A DNA stretch of 64,000 nt from CAZWVI01 sp964637165 (GTDB lineage: Bacteria > Planctomycetota > UBA1135). Positions 27,845 to 36,833 of this stretch are shown here, one piece after another. The translations under genes were made by a program, and so were the position numbers. How positions within the stretch are numbered: position 1 is the first letter of the stretch; every line of letters begins with the position of its first letter. The DNA lies in contig CAZWVI010000005.1 of assembly GCA_964637165.1 (NCBI GenBank), positions 1 to 64,000 on the forward strand. Direction: 5' to 3'. The notes beneath the pieces were generated by a model. It did no database searches. It was not told the origin of the DNA and saw only the letters and a program-made list of their open reading frames with translations.

Positions 27845-28990
27845 TTATTGAGCATCAATCGTCTGTGAAATTTCTTCGCGCACCACAGCCTCAATTTCGG
27901 AGCCATGGACATTTTTCAAGAAATCTAGCTCTCCAAGCTCGCCCAGTGCCCAGGCTGAATGAGCACGCACCACCGTTTCTGAATGATCACTGAGGATTGT
28001 TTTTAATACTGATTCTCCACGTTTTAAATTGCCCAGTGCGATGCATGCGTTTCTTTGCATCGTCGCCCAACCAGGTCGGCGCACAGGGCTTCCAGTAAAT
28101 TTGTTTTTAAATTCTGTTTTAGAACACAATAATAAATCTTCCAAAGTCCATTCCTCGAAAACTGGCAAGCTTCCCCATTGATTGCTGAAGTCAACTTGTT
28201 CGCTCCCAAAAGGGCAAACTTCTTGGCAGACATCACAACCAAATACCCAATCGCCGATGCCTCGGCGCAGTTGGCGGGGAATAGTACCTTTGGTTTCAAT
28301 AGTTAAATATGAAATGCATTTGCGTGGGTCGAGTAACCATTCACCATCAAAGGCCTTTGTTGGGCACGCGTCTAAACATGAGGTGCAAGTCCCGCAACTT
28401 GGCAAGGAATCCTTAAGTCGCCATTCAGGTAATTCTTGATCAACAATTAGCTCGGCGAGGAATTGCCATGATCCAAGACTTGGCGAAAGCACCAAGGTGT
28501 TTTTTCCGCGGAAGCCAAGGCCGCCTTGGAGTGCCCATTCACGTTCAAGTAGGGGTGCGGCATCGCTTAGCCCGCGATACCGCTCAACGATTTTTTTGCT
28601 GCGAAGTCGCTTTCCAAGTCGCTCCAAGCGTTTGCTAAGCACGTTGTGATAATCACGACCAAGCGCGTAGCGCGCCACCCGCCCACCGCCTTTAAATCCA
28701 CCGCTTGGACGGAAATACGGAGCGGCAAAAAGCAATATGCTCCGGCCCCAAGATTTCCATTTTTGCGGGTTAATAAGTTCATCCTTGCGACGTTCTAAAT
28801 AGCCCATTTCGCCTGCTCGACCGGCATCAAGCCACTCGCCCAAGCGGTGCGCGGTGTTCTCGTCAATAGAACCTAAGCGAACACAGCCCTGGAACTGCAG
28901 ACCCAGTTCGGCAGCATGCTCAGCGATAGGAGCTAGCTGGGTCGGAATTTGGGTTGGGCCACTTAAAGACATTTGAACTTGCTTTATCAT
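27845..28990 (-). CDS. queG: epoxyqueuosine reductase
   Basis: Last step of queuosine tRNA modification. The corrinoid-dependent iron-sulfur enzyme is shown by LFAAPYFRP, the N-terminal cobalamin-binding region, and two ferredoxin clusters in SCGTCTSCLDACPTKAF and FGCDVCQEVCPFG. The C-terminal HEAT-like repeats (CIALGNLKRGES, AHSAWALGELGE) are normal for QueG. 381 residues from the ATG at 28990; a TTG one codon upstream is also in frame. The 188 bases between this gene and the zinc-ribbon gene hold nothing I can assign. Confidence 0.92.
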   Translation of the reverse strand: MIKQVQMSLSGPTQIPTQLAPIAEHAAELGLQFQGCVRLGSIDENTAHRLGEWLDAGRAGEMGYLERRKDELINPQKWKSWGRSILLFAAPYFRPSGGFKGGGRVARYALGRDYHNVLSKRLERLGKRLRSKKIVERYRGLSDAAPLLEREWALQGGLGFRGKNTLVLSPSLGSWQFLAELIVDQELPEWRLKDSLPSCGTCTSCLDACPTKAFDGEWLLDPRKCISYLTIETKGTIPRQLRRGIGDWVFGCDVCQEVCPFGSEQVDFSNQWGSLPVFEEWTLEDLLLCSKTEFKNKFTGSPVRRPGWATMQRNACIALGNLKRGESVLKTILSDHSETVVRAHSAWALGELGELDFLKNVHGSEIEAVVREEISQTIDAQ

Positions 28991-29140
28991 CAAGGCGGGT
29001 AAAGACTTAGGCTATTTGACTTGCATTTAAGTGCGGTCGAACCGTTTTCCTCGATATCAGGACTATAGGAACCGAGTCCATAATAATCATGAAAAAACAC
29101 GTTACTCCATTGTCTGTTACCATTTAGGCTAAGAACCCCC

Positions 29141-29971
29141 ATGACAAAAGCCCAAGCAACACGAGAACGCACAAGTGCATTCGCAGAAAGGCTCCTAGCC
29201 TTTGCAAAAGCGAATCCTGTGGAATTCGGTGCTGGCAGCTTGCAGGAATTCGCTGCTGGATACAGCGAATCGCCAAAACAAAACAAGGATGGAGTTTCGA
29301 CGACGCTGATGGGCGTTTACAGTCAAACTCTTTCAAAAGAAGCATTCGCGCTGATTTACGAGCTAAATCATCAAGATTTTCTGCGGCTAACCTACCACCA
29401 TCTAAAGCGTTCGTACTACCACGTGGACGCCACTGACGTTTTACAAGAAGTTTTCTTTAACGTTTACCGGTACCCACGTAATTTTAAGCCAGACCGAAAG
29501 TCCTCTTTCCGTAATTGGACTCACTCGATCATTCGCAACACTGCGCTCAAGCACAGTCGTCGCGCACAACGCGACCACGCAACAACCCTCAACGGCAGTA
29601 ACCGTATTGACGATGAGGAAATGCAATTGGACTTTGCAGATGACCGCGCCATAGACCCGCTTGATCGCAGCGCAGAAATCGAAGAGACCGAGGATTTGGT
29701 ACGCGCCTGGCGTTTATATCTGCACTTTTACTTAGAGGCTTACCGCTGCTTAACTCCACGAGAAAAGCGCGTCCTTTACTTAGTTGAAGTTGACGGCCTT
29801 CCATACCGCGAAGCCGCAGAAAAAATTGAAGTGCGTGTTGAAAATTTAAAGATGATGGTGTTCCGTGCGCGTCGCAAAATTTTCACAATCATGAAGCGCA
29901 AATTCCAAAAGTCACAGGACGCCTGTGACCGTCGTTTAGTCGGTGAAAATCCTTTAGGAGAATTGAACTGA
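29141..29971 (+). CDS. ECF-like RNA polymerase sigma factor
   Basis: 276 residues. Region 2 is visible as DATDVLQEVFFNVYRYP with FRNWTHSIIRNTALKHSRR, and region 4 as LTPREKRVLYLVEVDGLPYREAAEKIEVRVENLKMMVFRARR, the sigma-70 type helix-turn-helix. The N-terminal about 90 residues are longer than in a minimal ECF factor. Its stop and the next ATG share one base (TGATG), with AGGAG 11 bases upstream of that ATG, so its anti-sigma-like partner is coupled. The region 28994-29140 is its divergent promoter region with queG. Confidence 0.9.
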   Translation: MTKAQATRERTSAFAERLLAFAKANPVEFGAGSLQEFAAGYSESPKQNKDGVSTTLMGVYSQTLSKEAFALIYELNHQDFLRLTYHHLKRSYYHVDATDVLQEVFFNVYRYPRNFKPDRKSSFRNWTHSIIRNTALKHSRRAQRDHATTLNGSNRIDDEEMQLDFADDRAIDPLDRSAEIEETEDLVRAWRLYLHFYLEAYRCLTPREKRVLYLVEVDGLPYREAAEKIEVRVENLKMMVFRARRKIFTIMKRKFQKSQDACDRRLVGENPLGELN

Positions 29972-30975
29972 TGTACGACCGCAGTGAATTCCTCGACACG
30001 ATTAGGAGTGCCCAAGAAAACACTGGACTACTGTGTTCCAGTTTCCAAGTTTCATTGAGCGCTCTTCTTGATGGTGAAATCGGCGAGGGTCATGCTCGCC
30101 AATCATTATCCCACTTGGAACACTGTGCCGCTTGCACTGACTTCTTTCAAGCCATTCGCCTGCAGGCATTGGCGCATAAGGACTTGGCCATTCCAGGCAG
30201 TTTGGCGGAACAAATTCGCCGTATGCACAACGAAGACCTAAATGGTCTTACTGATAAAGAGGTCGTGCGTCGCATGGCGCTTACACTGTTCGAACTTGGC
30301 AAAGCATATATTTTGCTGGCCAACGATGACAGTTACCGCCTCGAAGTTTCTGAAATTCCGGTCAAACTCGACCACAAGGAACTTTCTCAAGCCGCAGAAC
30401 TTGCTGCAGCGACTGAGGAAACTGGCGCAAAGCACATCGACGATGATTTATTCGCCGACCGCGATGAAGACTTTCTCAAGCAAGGTCGCCGCTTCTTAAA
30501 TGAAGCGCTCGCGCTTAAACCAAAGTATGCCGAGGCGCGCTTGTACTCAGGATTCCTTCATCAATTGATGGAAGAATCAGAGGCCGCAGCTGCTGAATAC
30601 CGCGAAGTTTTCTTGCGAACCGATCGCCAAACTAATCGCGCTCATGCAGCAATTCAACTTGGTCAACTTTACGACCACTTGGAATTGCACCAAGAGGCCT
30701 TGCGCATGTACCGCTGGGTGCTCGCTAGTGGCGTGGTCGCTCGCCGGCCAAAATTTGCCTTTGTACTAATTAACATTGCCGTAGAGCATTTAGCTTTGGG
30801 CAACGTAAATGCCGCCTGCGCAGTGCTTGGTCGTTTGCGCATGGCATACCCTGACCACTGGCCACAAGCCGTTGAGCTTTTCGGCCAGTCACCTGAACTT
30901 CTCGCTAAGTTGGGCGAGAATGTTGACTTTCGTCGTCAAATGGACGACCTTGAACCAACCTTCTTTGCAGCGTGA
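29971..30975 (+). CDS. zinc-finger anti-sigma-like protein with TPR repeats
   Basis: 334 residues. The N-terminus carries the zinc ligands C22, H48, C52 and C55 (HLEHCAAC), the HxxxCxxC arrangement of zf-HC2 ZAS anti-sigma domains. From about residue 165 onwards are TPR repeats (FLNEALALKPKYAEARLYSGFL, AAIQLGQLYDHLELHQEALRMY). No membrane segment is seen, so it is a soluble anti-sigma or sigma-regulating scaffold. Directly coupled to the upstream sigma gene and, again by TGATG, to the secreted protein gene downstream. Confidence 0.82.
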   Translation: MYDRSEFLDTIRSAQENTGLLCSSFQVSLSALLDGEIGEGHARQSLSHLEHCAACTDFFQAIRLQALAHKDLAIPGSLAEQIRRMHNEDLNGLTDKEVVRRMALTLFELGKAYILLANDDSYRLEVSEIPVKLDHKELSQAAELAAATEETGAKHIDDDLFADRDEDFLKQGRRFLNEALALKPKYAEARLYSGFLHQLMEESEAAAAEYREVFLRTDRQTNRAHAAIQLGQLYDHLELHQEALRMYRWVLASGVVARRPKFAFVLINIAVEHLALGNVNAACAVLGRLRMAYPDHWPQAVELFGQSPELLAKLGENVDFRRQMDDLEPTFFAA

Positions 30976-31628
30976 TGAAAAACCTAAATAAGAAAGTACG
31001 TACCTTGTTGAGCGCCATTGCACTCGGCCTGATAGTTGGTGTTGCTCCGGTATTATACGGAAGCGATAAGGGCTTTGGTGGTGATGCTGGACGTGGCGAT
31101 AACCCAGTTATTGGAAGTCTGCCATGCATTGTGGATCCACGACTCGATGCCCTGTTCTGGGTTCCGAACGGCATGCCTCAGGCACCCGGTGGTTTCTATG
31201 CTGGCTTACCTGCAGTCGGTGCGCTTATGAGCTCCGATGAATTTGAAGATACCTTGTTCGCCGTTACTGGTGAGCCATTCGGCTTCATTAATGATTTCGA
31301 GCACTGGACATCACTAGGTTTTGTTAACGAGGCCCACACAAGTGTCAATCGTAGCGACCTTGCTTCGGCAAAAGTTGTGATGTGGCAATACTTACCGAAG
31401 GGCTACCTCGGCGGCGAGATGCTTTTCAAAATGCCAGGCTCCAGCAACCATGGAATCATTGGTTCGCAAAATATGTTCGTTCCTTTGAACGAGATAGCTG
31501 GGCACCCAGATGCAATTGGCGTGGCAAAAGTGGTCTTTTCACCAAACGCCGCCAATCCAGCGCTTGACGATATCGTCATAATGGTTCCATTCCATTCTGG
31601 AACAGTGAACATTAACTACTTGCCATAA
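30975..31628 (+). CDS. exported protein of the sigma/anti-sigma operon
   Basis: 217 residues from the ATG at 30975; a GTG one codon upstream is the alternative. A basic N-terminus and hydrophobic stretch (KKVRTLLSAIALGLIVGVAPVL) predict export. The mature part contains GGFYAGLPAVGALMS, EHWTSLGFVNEAHTSVN and VPFHSGTVNINYLP; I recognise no family. Because it is the last gene of a TGATG-coupled sigma/anti-sigma operon, it could be the signal or target of that regulation. Function unknown. Confidence 0.75.
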   Translation: MKNLNKKVRTLLSAIALGLIVGVAPVLYGSDKGFGGDAGRGDNPVIGSLPCIVDPRLDALFWVPNGMPQAPGGFYAGLPAVGALMSSDEFEDTLFAVTGEPFGFINDFEHWTSLGFVNEAHTSVNRSDLASAKVVMWQYLPKGYLGGEMLFKMPGSSNHGIIGSQNMFVPLNEIAGHPDAIGVAKVVFSPNAANPALDDIVIMVPFHSGTVNINYLP

Positions 31629-31631
31629 GCT

Positions 31632-32687
31632 TTGACAGTGCCGCGTATAGTTTTCCCGCAAGGGGATCTCGGTGGGATTGGTCCAGAGGTGCTGTTGCAC
31701 ACTTTGGCCAATGTTGAAACCCGCCAGAGTTGTAGTGCACTTATTGTTGGACAACTTGAAGCATTGCGTAGCATTGCTAAGGAATGTGGTATTAATTGCC
31801 CACTTGTAGCAGCTGATGAAAGTTTGGAAGGCGATATGTTTGCCCGAGATGCAAGTGCACCCGTGCCAGTCTTGGAATTGGAGTCGGCGTTGCCTGAAGA
31901 CCAAGCCGGCCAAGCATCGGCCGCCTTTGGTATGGCCGCAGTTGAGGCGGTTTTGCGTGCCGGGTCAATGTGTTTAGCCGACGATGCTGATGGAATGGTG
32001 ACACCACCCTTGTCTAAAGCATCAATGCATATGGCTGGATATAACTTTGAAGGTCAAACTCAAATTATTGGCGAGTTGTGCGGCACTCCTCGTTATGGAA
32101 TGTTAGCCTGCAATGGTGAGCTAAAAGTTTTGCTAGCAACTCGTCACATTGCTTTACGCGAAGTTGTTGAACGCTTGGAGATTGGGTCGGTAGTTAAGCA
32201 ATTAAGAATTGCCCATGAAGCTGCCCGCGAAGTGCTCGGTCTTGAAGAGCCACGTATTGCTTTGGCTGCGCTTAATCCTCATGCAAGTGAAAGCGGTGCC
32301 TTTGGTAAAGAAGAAAGCAAAGTGTTGCGCCCGGCAATCAAGCGTTTGCGCAAGGAGATGGGTTTTAAGACTTTTGGCCCAGAAGTTCCCGATGTGGTTT
32401 TTTTGGACGCTGCCAATGGAAAGTGGGATTTGGTTGTGGCCCTTTATCATGACCAAGGATTTATTCCGTTGAAATTCGCTGGGCGCGAAAAGGCTTGGAC
32501 TTTATTTGTTGGCGGAAAGGTTTTGCGCACCAGCCCAATGCATGGGACTGCTTGGGACATTGCACGAACCGGCAAGGCTGATGCACGACCATTTGCTTAT
32601 GCATTAGAGCGTTGTGTCGAGTTGGCAAAGCGTAGAATTGGCGGACAATGTTCCAGCAATTCGACCAGCGAAATCACCAGCTCCTAA
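31632..32687 (+). CDS. pdxA: 4-hydroxythreonine-4-phosphate dehydrogenase
   Basis: Oxidises 4-phosphohydroxy-threonine for pyridoxal 5-phosphate synthesis. Family features: QGDLGGIGPEV, PLSKASMHMAGYNFEGQTQI, TRHIALREV, ALNPHASESGAFGKEE and YHDQGFIPLKF, including the metal-binding histidines. 351 residues is normal. Start TTG 31632 or GTG 31638 cannot be separated. With pdxJ at 42.8 kb both enzymes of this deoxyxylulose-dependent pathway are present. The next gene, a PLP-dependent-family aminotransferase, overlaps by 40 bases. Confidence 0.88.
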   Translation: MTVPRIVFPQGDLGGIGPEVLLHTLANVETRQSCSALIVGQLEALRSIAKECGINCPLVAADESLEGDMFARDASAPVPVLELESALPEDQAGQASAAFGMAAVEAVLRAGSMCLADDADGMVTPPLSKASMHMAGYNFEGQTQIIGELCGTPRYGMLACNGELKVLLATRHIALREVVERLEIGSVVKQLRIAHEAAREVLGLEEPRIALAALNPHASESGAFGKEESKVLRPAIKRLRKEMGFKTFGPEVPDVVFLDAANGKWDLVVALYHDQGFIPLKFAGREKAWTLFVGGKVLRTSPMHGTAWDIARTGKADARPFAYALERCVELAKRRIGGQCSSNSTSEITSS

Positions 32688-33553
32688 TTAACATCAACGG
32701 CGAGTTGGTGCCCCGCGCCCAAGCCGGAATCAGCCCTTTTGACTCTTTAGTTCAAGGCGGCGATGGCGTTTGGGAAGGATTGCGGCTTTATCAGGGCCGC
32801 ATTTTTAAACTGGAAGAACACCTGCAACGATTGGTGTCATCGGCCAAAGCCTTAGCCTTTCAAGAAATACCGAGCGTCGATGACTTAATTGTTGAAATAA
32901 AAAAAACTTTGTCGGCAAATCAAATGAACGATGGTGTGCATATTCGTTTAACGCTTAGCCGCGGAGAAAAAATTACCAGTGGTATGGATCCGCGACTTAA
33001 TCAATCTGGACCAACTTTAATTGTCTTGGCAGAATGGAAGTCGCCAGTTTATGACAAGGCCGGTTTGAAATTAATAACATCATCGGTGCGGCGCTTTCCT
33101 GCTGATTGTCTAGATCCAAACATCCACCACAATAATTTAATTCAATCCATTTTGGCAAAAATCGAAGCCAATCATGCGCAAGTTGACGATGCAATAATGT
33201 TGGACAAGCAAGGGTTTGTTGCTGAGACCAATGCCACTCACATTTTTGCAGTTAGCAATGGAGTTTTATTAACGCCAAGCACTAAGGCGTGTCCGGAAGG
33301 CGTTACTCGGGCCACAGTGCTAGAACTCTGTGAGGCAAACCGAATTCCATTTAAAGTAGAAGACATGTCTTTGACAGCTCTTTATCGCGCGGACGAAGTT
33401 TTTACTACCGGCACCATGGGTGAGCTCGCGGGAGTAGTTGAAATTGACGGTCGAGGTATCGGCAACAAAAAAGCGCCCGGTCCAATGACCGAGCGCTTAA
33501 GCAAACTCTATAAAGAGTTGACAGCTACTAGTGGTTACATTGTGTCTAAGTAG
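32648..33553 (+). CDS. class IV aminotransferase-family protein with His at the PLP-lysine position
   Basis: 301 residues. The fold is that of branched-chain or D-amino-acid aminotransferases: SPFDSLVQGGDGVWEGLRLYQGRIF, EEHLQRL, GFVAETNATHIFAV, CPEGVTRATVLELC and VFTTGTMGELAGVVEIDGR. In the segment that normally reads DIKSLNLLGNVLAK, the sequence is NIHHNNLIQSILAK, so H160 occupies the Schiff-base lysine position without a gap. No other lysine falls nearby. It is either catalytically altered or inactive; alternatively PLP is bound another way. Starts within pdxA. Confidence 0.85.
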   Translation: MFQQFDQRNHQLLININGELVPRAQAGISPFDSLVQGGDGVWEGLRLYQGRIFKLEEHLQRLVSSAKALAFQEIPSVDDLIVEIKKTLSANQMNDGVHIRLTLSRGEKITSGMDPRLNQSGPTLIVLAEWKSPVYDKAGLKLITSSVRRFPADCLDPNIHHNNLIQSILAKIEANHAQVDDAIMLDKQGFVAETNATHIFAVSNGVLLTPSTKACPEGVTRATVLELCEANRIPFKVEDMSLTALYRADEVFTTGTMGELAGVVEIDGRGIGNKKAPGPMTERLSKLYKELTATSGYIVSK

Positions 33554-34917
33554 CGATCGATTTCCCAATCGTGAACTGCGGCAATGTACTCGCCCCATTC
33601 TTGTTTTTTAGCCGCGACGAATTGCTCGAAAGTATGCCTTCCAAGTGCTTCGACTAAAGTTGCATCTTTAGTAAGCATGTGAATTGCTTCGCCAAGATCT
33701 GCCGGCAGGCTTTTAATCTTCAGGCGCTTGCGTTCACGTTCCGACATGCGGTAAACGTTGCCTGTGATTGCCTCTGGTGGCTCGATTTGGTTTTCGATAC
33801 CGTCAAGACCAGCGGCCAACATTACAGCAAAGGCTAAGTAAGGGTTACAGCTTGGGTCTGGCATGCGCAGTTCGAGGCGTGTTCCAACGCCGCGGCGATC
33901 AGGAACACGAATCAATGGGGAGCGGTTACGCATCGACCATGCGAGGTGGGTCGGGGCTTCGTATCCGGGCACCAAACGCTTAAACGAATTAACGGTTGGG
34001 TTAGTAATTGCAACCATTCCGCGCGCGTGCTTTAATAAGCCGCCAACGTACCAACGCATATTGTCGGAAATGCCATCTTCGCAATCCTTATCAAAGAAAG
34101 TGTTCTCGCCATCTCTGAACAATGATTGGTGAACGTGCATTCCAGAGCCATTTTGACCAAAGATTGGCTTTGGCATGAAGGTCGCGTGGAGTCCCATGTC
34201 GCGGGCAACTTTACGGACCACCCAACGGAAGGTCGCAAGACGGTCAGCGGTGGTGATTGCATCGCCGTACTTGAAGTCAATTTCGTGTTGGCCGGGGGCA
34301 ACTTCGTGGTGAGCGGCTTCGATTTCAAAGCCTAGGTTTTCCAGCGCGATGACGATTTCGCGACGGCAAGTTTCGCCGAGGTCCATTGGCGCGAGGTCAA
34401 AGTAGCCTGCGGCATCGTGAGTTTCAGTGGTTGCCGAACCATCTTCGGCGCGCATGAATAAAAAGAACTCAGCTTCGGGGCCACAGTTCATTTCATAACC
34501 TAACTCTGAGGCGCGCGCGCAAGCACGCTTTAGGGTTCCGCGTGGGCACCCATCAAAAGGTGAACCATCAGAGTTGTGAATATCACAAATTACGTGAGCA
34601 ACTTTCCCGTGATTGCTCCAGCCGATTCCATCGTTCGGCCACGGATCAACTCGGTAAGTTGCGAAGTCCGGACGCAATAACATGTCAGACTCCTCGATGC
34701 GGGTGAAGCCTTCAATCGAAGAGCCGTCAAACATGATTTCACCATCGAGGGCTTTTTCGAATTGACTGGCAGGGACTTCAACGTTTTTGTTATTACCGAT
34801 GATGTCCATGAATTGCAGACGCAAAAAACGCACATCGTGAGTGCGCATGTGTTCAAGGATTTGTTCGCGGGTCATGGTCCCAGTGAGGGTGTAGCAAGTT
34901 TCCAAGGTAGTGCTCAT
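33535..34917 (-). CDS. glnA: glutamine synthetase type I (GSI-alpha-like)
   Basis: Makes glutamine from glutamate, ammonia and ATP. Motifs include FDGSSIEGF, the PEAEFFLF-type metal segment, HHEVAPGQHEIDFKYG, the MPKPIFGQNGSGMHVHQSL nucleotide region and the TNPTVNSFKRLVPGYEAP loop. The C-terminal NVYRMSERERKRL differs from the adenylylation-site tyrosine region of the beta type, so adenylylation control is unlikely. 460 residues; a shorter start at residue 15 is possible. Its end overlaps the aminotransferase gene by 19 bases. Confidence 0.95.
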   Translation of the reverse strand: MSTTLETCYTLTGTMTREQILEHMRTHDVRFLRLQFMDIIGNNKNVEVPASQFEKALDGEIMFDGSSIEGFTRIEESDMLLRPDFATYRVDPWPNDGIGWSNHGKVAHVICDIHNSDGSPFDGCPRGTLKRACARASELGYEMNCGPEAEFFLFMRAEDGSATTETHDAAGYFDLAPMDLGETCRREIVIALENLGFEIEAAHHEVAPGQHEIDFKYGDAITTADRLATFRWVVRKVARDMGLHATFMPKPIFGQNGSGMHVHQSLFRDGENTFFDKDCEDGISDNMRWYVGGLLKHARGMVAITNPTVNSFKRLVPGYEAPTHLAWSMRNRSPLIRVPDRRGVGTRLELRMPDPSCNPYLAFAVMLAAGLDGIENQIEPPEAITGNVYRMSERERKRLKIKSLPADLGEAIHMLTKDATLVEALGRHTFEQFVAAKKQEWGEYIAAVHDWEIDRYLDTM

Positions 34918-35024
34918 GTGTGTGAAAGTTTGGCCCCTAAGAGGAGGGAAGTTAGATGGTGATGGGACCTTTACTTGCCTAAAATACTAACCTGCCATCC
35001 AATGCTTGCACTTAAAAAACGGTC

Positions 35025-35058
35025 AAAAATGTAAAAATAATGCAGAAAAATGCAATAA
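35025..35058 (-). promoter_or_regulatory. helically phased AT-rich repeats upstream of glnA
   Basis: On the plus strand AATGTA, AATGCA and AATGCA start at 35028, 35039 and 35049, separated by 11 and 10 bases, within A/T-rich tracts. The reverse strand reads TGCATT-like units leading to glnA about 110 bases away. Such spacing suits a protein bound on one face of DNA or intrinsic curvature. No confident -35/-10 pair or sigma54 site is visible. Confidence 0.4.
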
Positions 35059-35083
35059 TTGTCACTTTGCGTGCAGAATAAGA

Positions 35084-36802
35084 CTATTCTTCGCTGCATT
35101 CTTGCCAGGGAACAGCGTTTGGGGCAAAATAGCCAATATTTCCGCTAGCTTCATCTAGATAGCCGAGTGCGGCCAATTCTTCCTGGGTAGACTGGCTGAT
35201 TGTCATCTGAATATGACTGCGGTCAACTTGATTCAACAAACCACTGTTGCGCATTTCTTGGCGAAGTTTTGTTACGACTAGGGGATTAATCGAGCAAAGG
35301 TTTTGCTGTTCATTTGAGTCATTGGTTATTTCATATAACCAACCACGATTGGCTTGGGGTGACCACGGCGAAGTTTCAATCCATTTCCAATCGCTCTTGC
35401 ACCAGCTTCGCAAAGGTCCACTCATGCCCGATAATGGACTCCCAGGAGATTCGGTTTCACTAAATGCCGGGCGGTCTTCAGTGCTTGTTCCGCTGCGTAA
35501 AACTGGTGCGAACGAAATTCCATCGAGTGGAGTTGCAGTTTGTGGCCATTGAATTGAACAAAGGTCAAGCAGTGTCGCCGGCAAATCCATTACCGGAAGT
35601 TGTTGGGAATACAACCCACTTTGTAAATCCCAATTTCTACCCCAAGCAAATTGCAGCGGAACTTTTAAGAGTTCATCGTTTAGGGTGTGGCCGTGTCCTA
35701 AATCACCATGGTCAAGAAATTCCTCACCATGGTCAGCAACGATTACCACTAATAGATTTGGATCGCCGTTGAGTTGTTTTTCTACCCAACCACCAACAAT
35801 TGCATCTAAGTAGGCTAACTCTTCACACCAAGCCAAACGCATTTGTTCAATATCATCAGCCGTCCAACTTGATTCTCGGTTGCGGTAGTCGCGCTCGGTT
35901 GGACCAGTTAAGAGCCCGCGGGAGCCTTTATTGGCGAATTTGCCGCGCCATTTGCCAGGGGCAAGGTATGGATAGTGGGCGTCGTTCAAGTGTAAATACA
36001 TAAACCATGGACGATGTTTCGTGTCCTCAATAAAGTCATCGGCAATGGTTAATAACTGTTCGGCGCACATGCTCGTGTCCTCGGCAAAACGCATAAAGCC
36101 CTGACTGAAGCCAAATTGAGAACTGATATTGGGATTGCTGGATACGGCACTTGTAAACCATCCTGCTGAGGCGAACGCATCTTGAATTGTGCGTACATTG
36201 GCAGGTAATTTTAAGTTGGTACCAGAAGTTGGTCGGCCAATTGCCTGATGTTTATTGGGAACTAATCCTGTAAGAATTGTTCCTGTTGCCGGCTTAGTCC
36301 ACGAAGATTGAGAGATAGCTCCAGTAAAGGCTGCGCCTTGTTGAGCGAGCTTGTCTAGCATTGGTGTGGTAGGAAGTTCGTCAAAGCCGGCCCAACCCAC
36401 ATGGTCTAGGCGCACCGTATCCAAGGTAATTACTAAAACATTTGGGCGGCCATAATTATTTATGCTCGAATTAATGTGTGGCCGTAAGGCTGGGGCAAAA
36501 AACTGCGGGCAGATAGCAATGAGTAAAATCAAGCCAACTGGACTGCGCTGGGAAAAGTAGCGCAATATTTTGTGAGGCAGTTGCCACTTAATAAACTTAC
36601 TTAAACCCCAAAGGATGAGCGCCAACAGCGCTGCTTGTAGTAACCTTTGACTACCAGGGTCGGCCGCCCAACTTTCCCAAAAGAGGTGCCCGTCTCCAGT
36701 AATTGACCACTCGCCGGCAGACCATGCCTGCCACGCCCGCCAGCATCCGACCGAAGCTGAGGACAGCGCCATCGAAAACAGTAGAAACCCGAGAATGCCC
36801 AT
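35084..36802 (-). CDS. membrane sulfatase-like (alkaline phosphatase superfamily) protein
   Basis: 572 residues from the ATG at 36802, chosen because an earlier frame would enter the divergent gene. About three membrane segments lie in the N-terminal 110 residues, then a sulfatase-superfamily domain: NVLVITLDTVRLDHVG metal site, and the later VVIVADHGEEFLDHGDLGHGH. The usual CxPxR formylglycine motif is absent; instead SWTKPATGTILTG suggests a Thr or Ser nucleophile as in phosphoethanolamine or LTA-synthase-like members. So it is not clearly a true sulfatase; a phospho-transferase is equally possible. Confidence 0.82.
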   Translation of the reverse strand: MGILGFLLFSMALSSASVGCWRAWQAWSAGEWSITGDGHLFWESWAADPGSQRLLQAALLALILWGLSKFIKWQLPHKILRYFSQRSPVGLILLIAICPQFFAPALRPHINSSINNYGRPNVLVITLDTVRLDHVGWAGFDELPTTPMLDKLAQQGAAFTGAISQSSWTKPATGTILTGLVPNKHQAIGRPTSGTNLKLPANVRTIQDAFASAGWFTSAVSSNPNISSQFGFSQGFMRFAEDTSMCAEQLLTIADDFIEDTKHRPWFMYLHLNDAHYPYLAPGKWRGKFANKGSRGLLTGPTERDYRNRESSWTADDIEQMRLAWCEELAYLDAIVGGWVEKQLNGDPNLLVVIVADHGEEFLDHGDLGHGHTLNDELLKVPLQFAWGRNWDLQSGLYSQQLPVMDLPATLLDLCSIQWPQTATPLDGISFAPVLRSGTSTEDRPAFSETESPGSPLSGMSGPLRSWCKSDWKWIETSPWSPQANRGWLYEITNDSNEQQNLCSINPLVVTKLRQEMRNSGLLNQVDRSHIQMTISQSTQEELAALGYLDEASGNIGYFAPNAVPWQECSEE

Positions 36803-36833
36803 TGACTTGGTGAAGTATATACCGCCATTGTCG

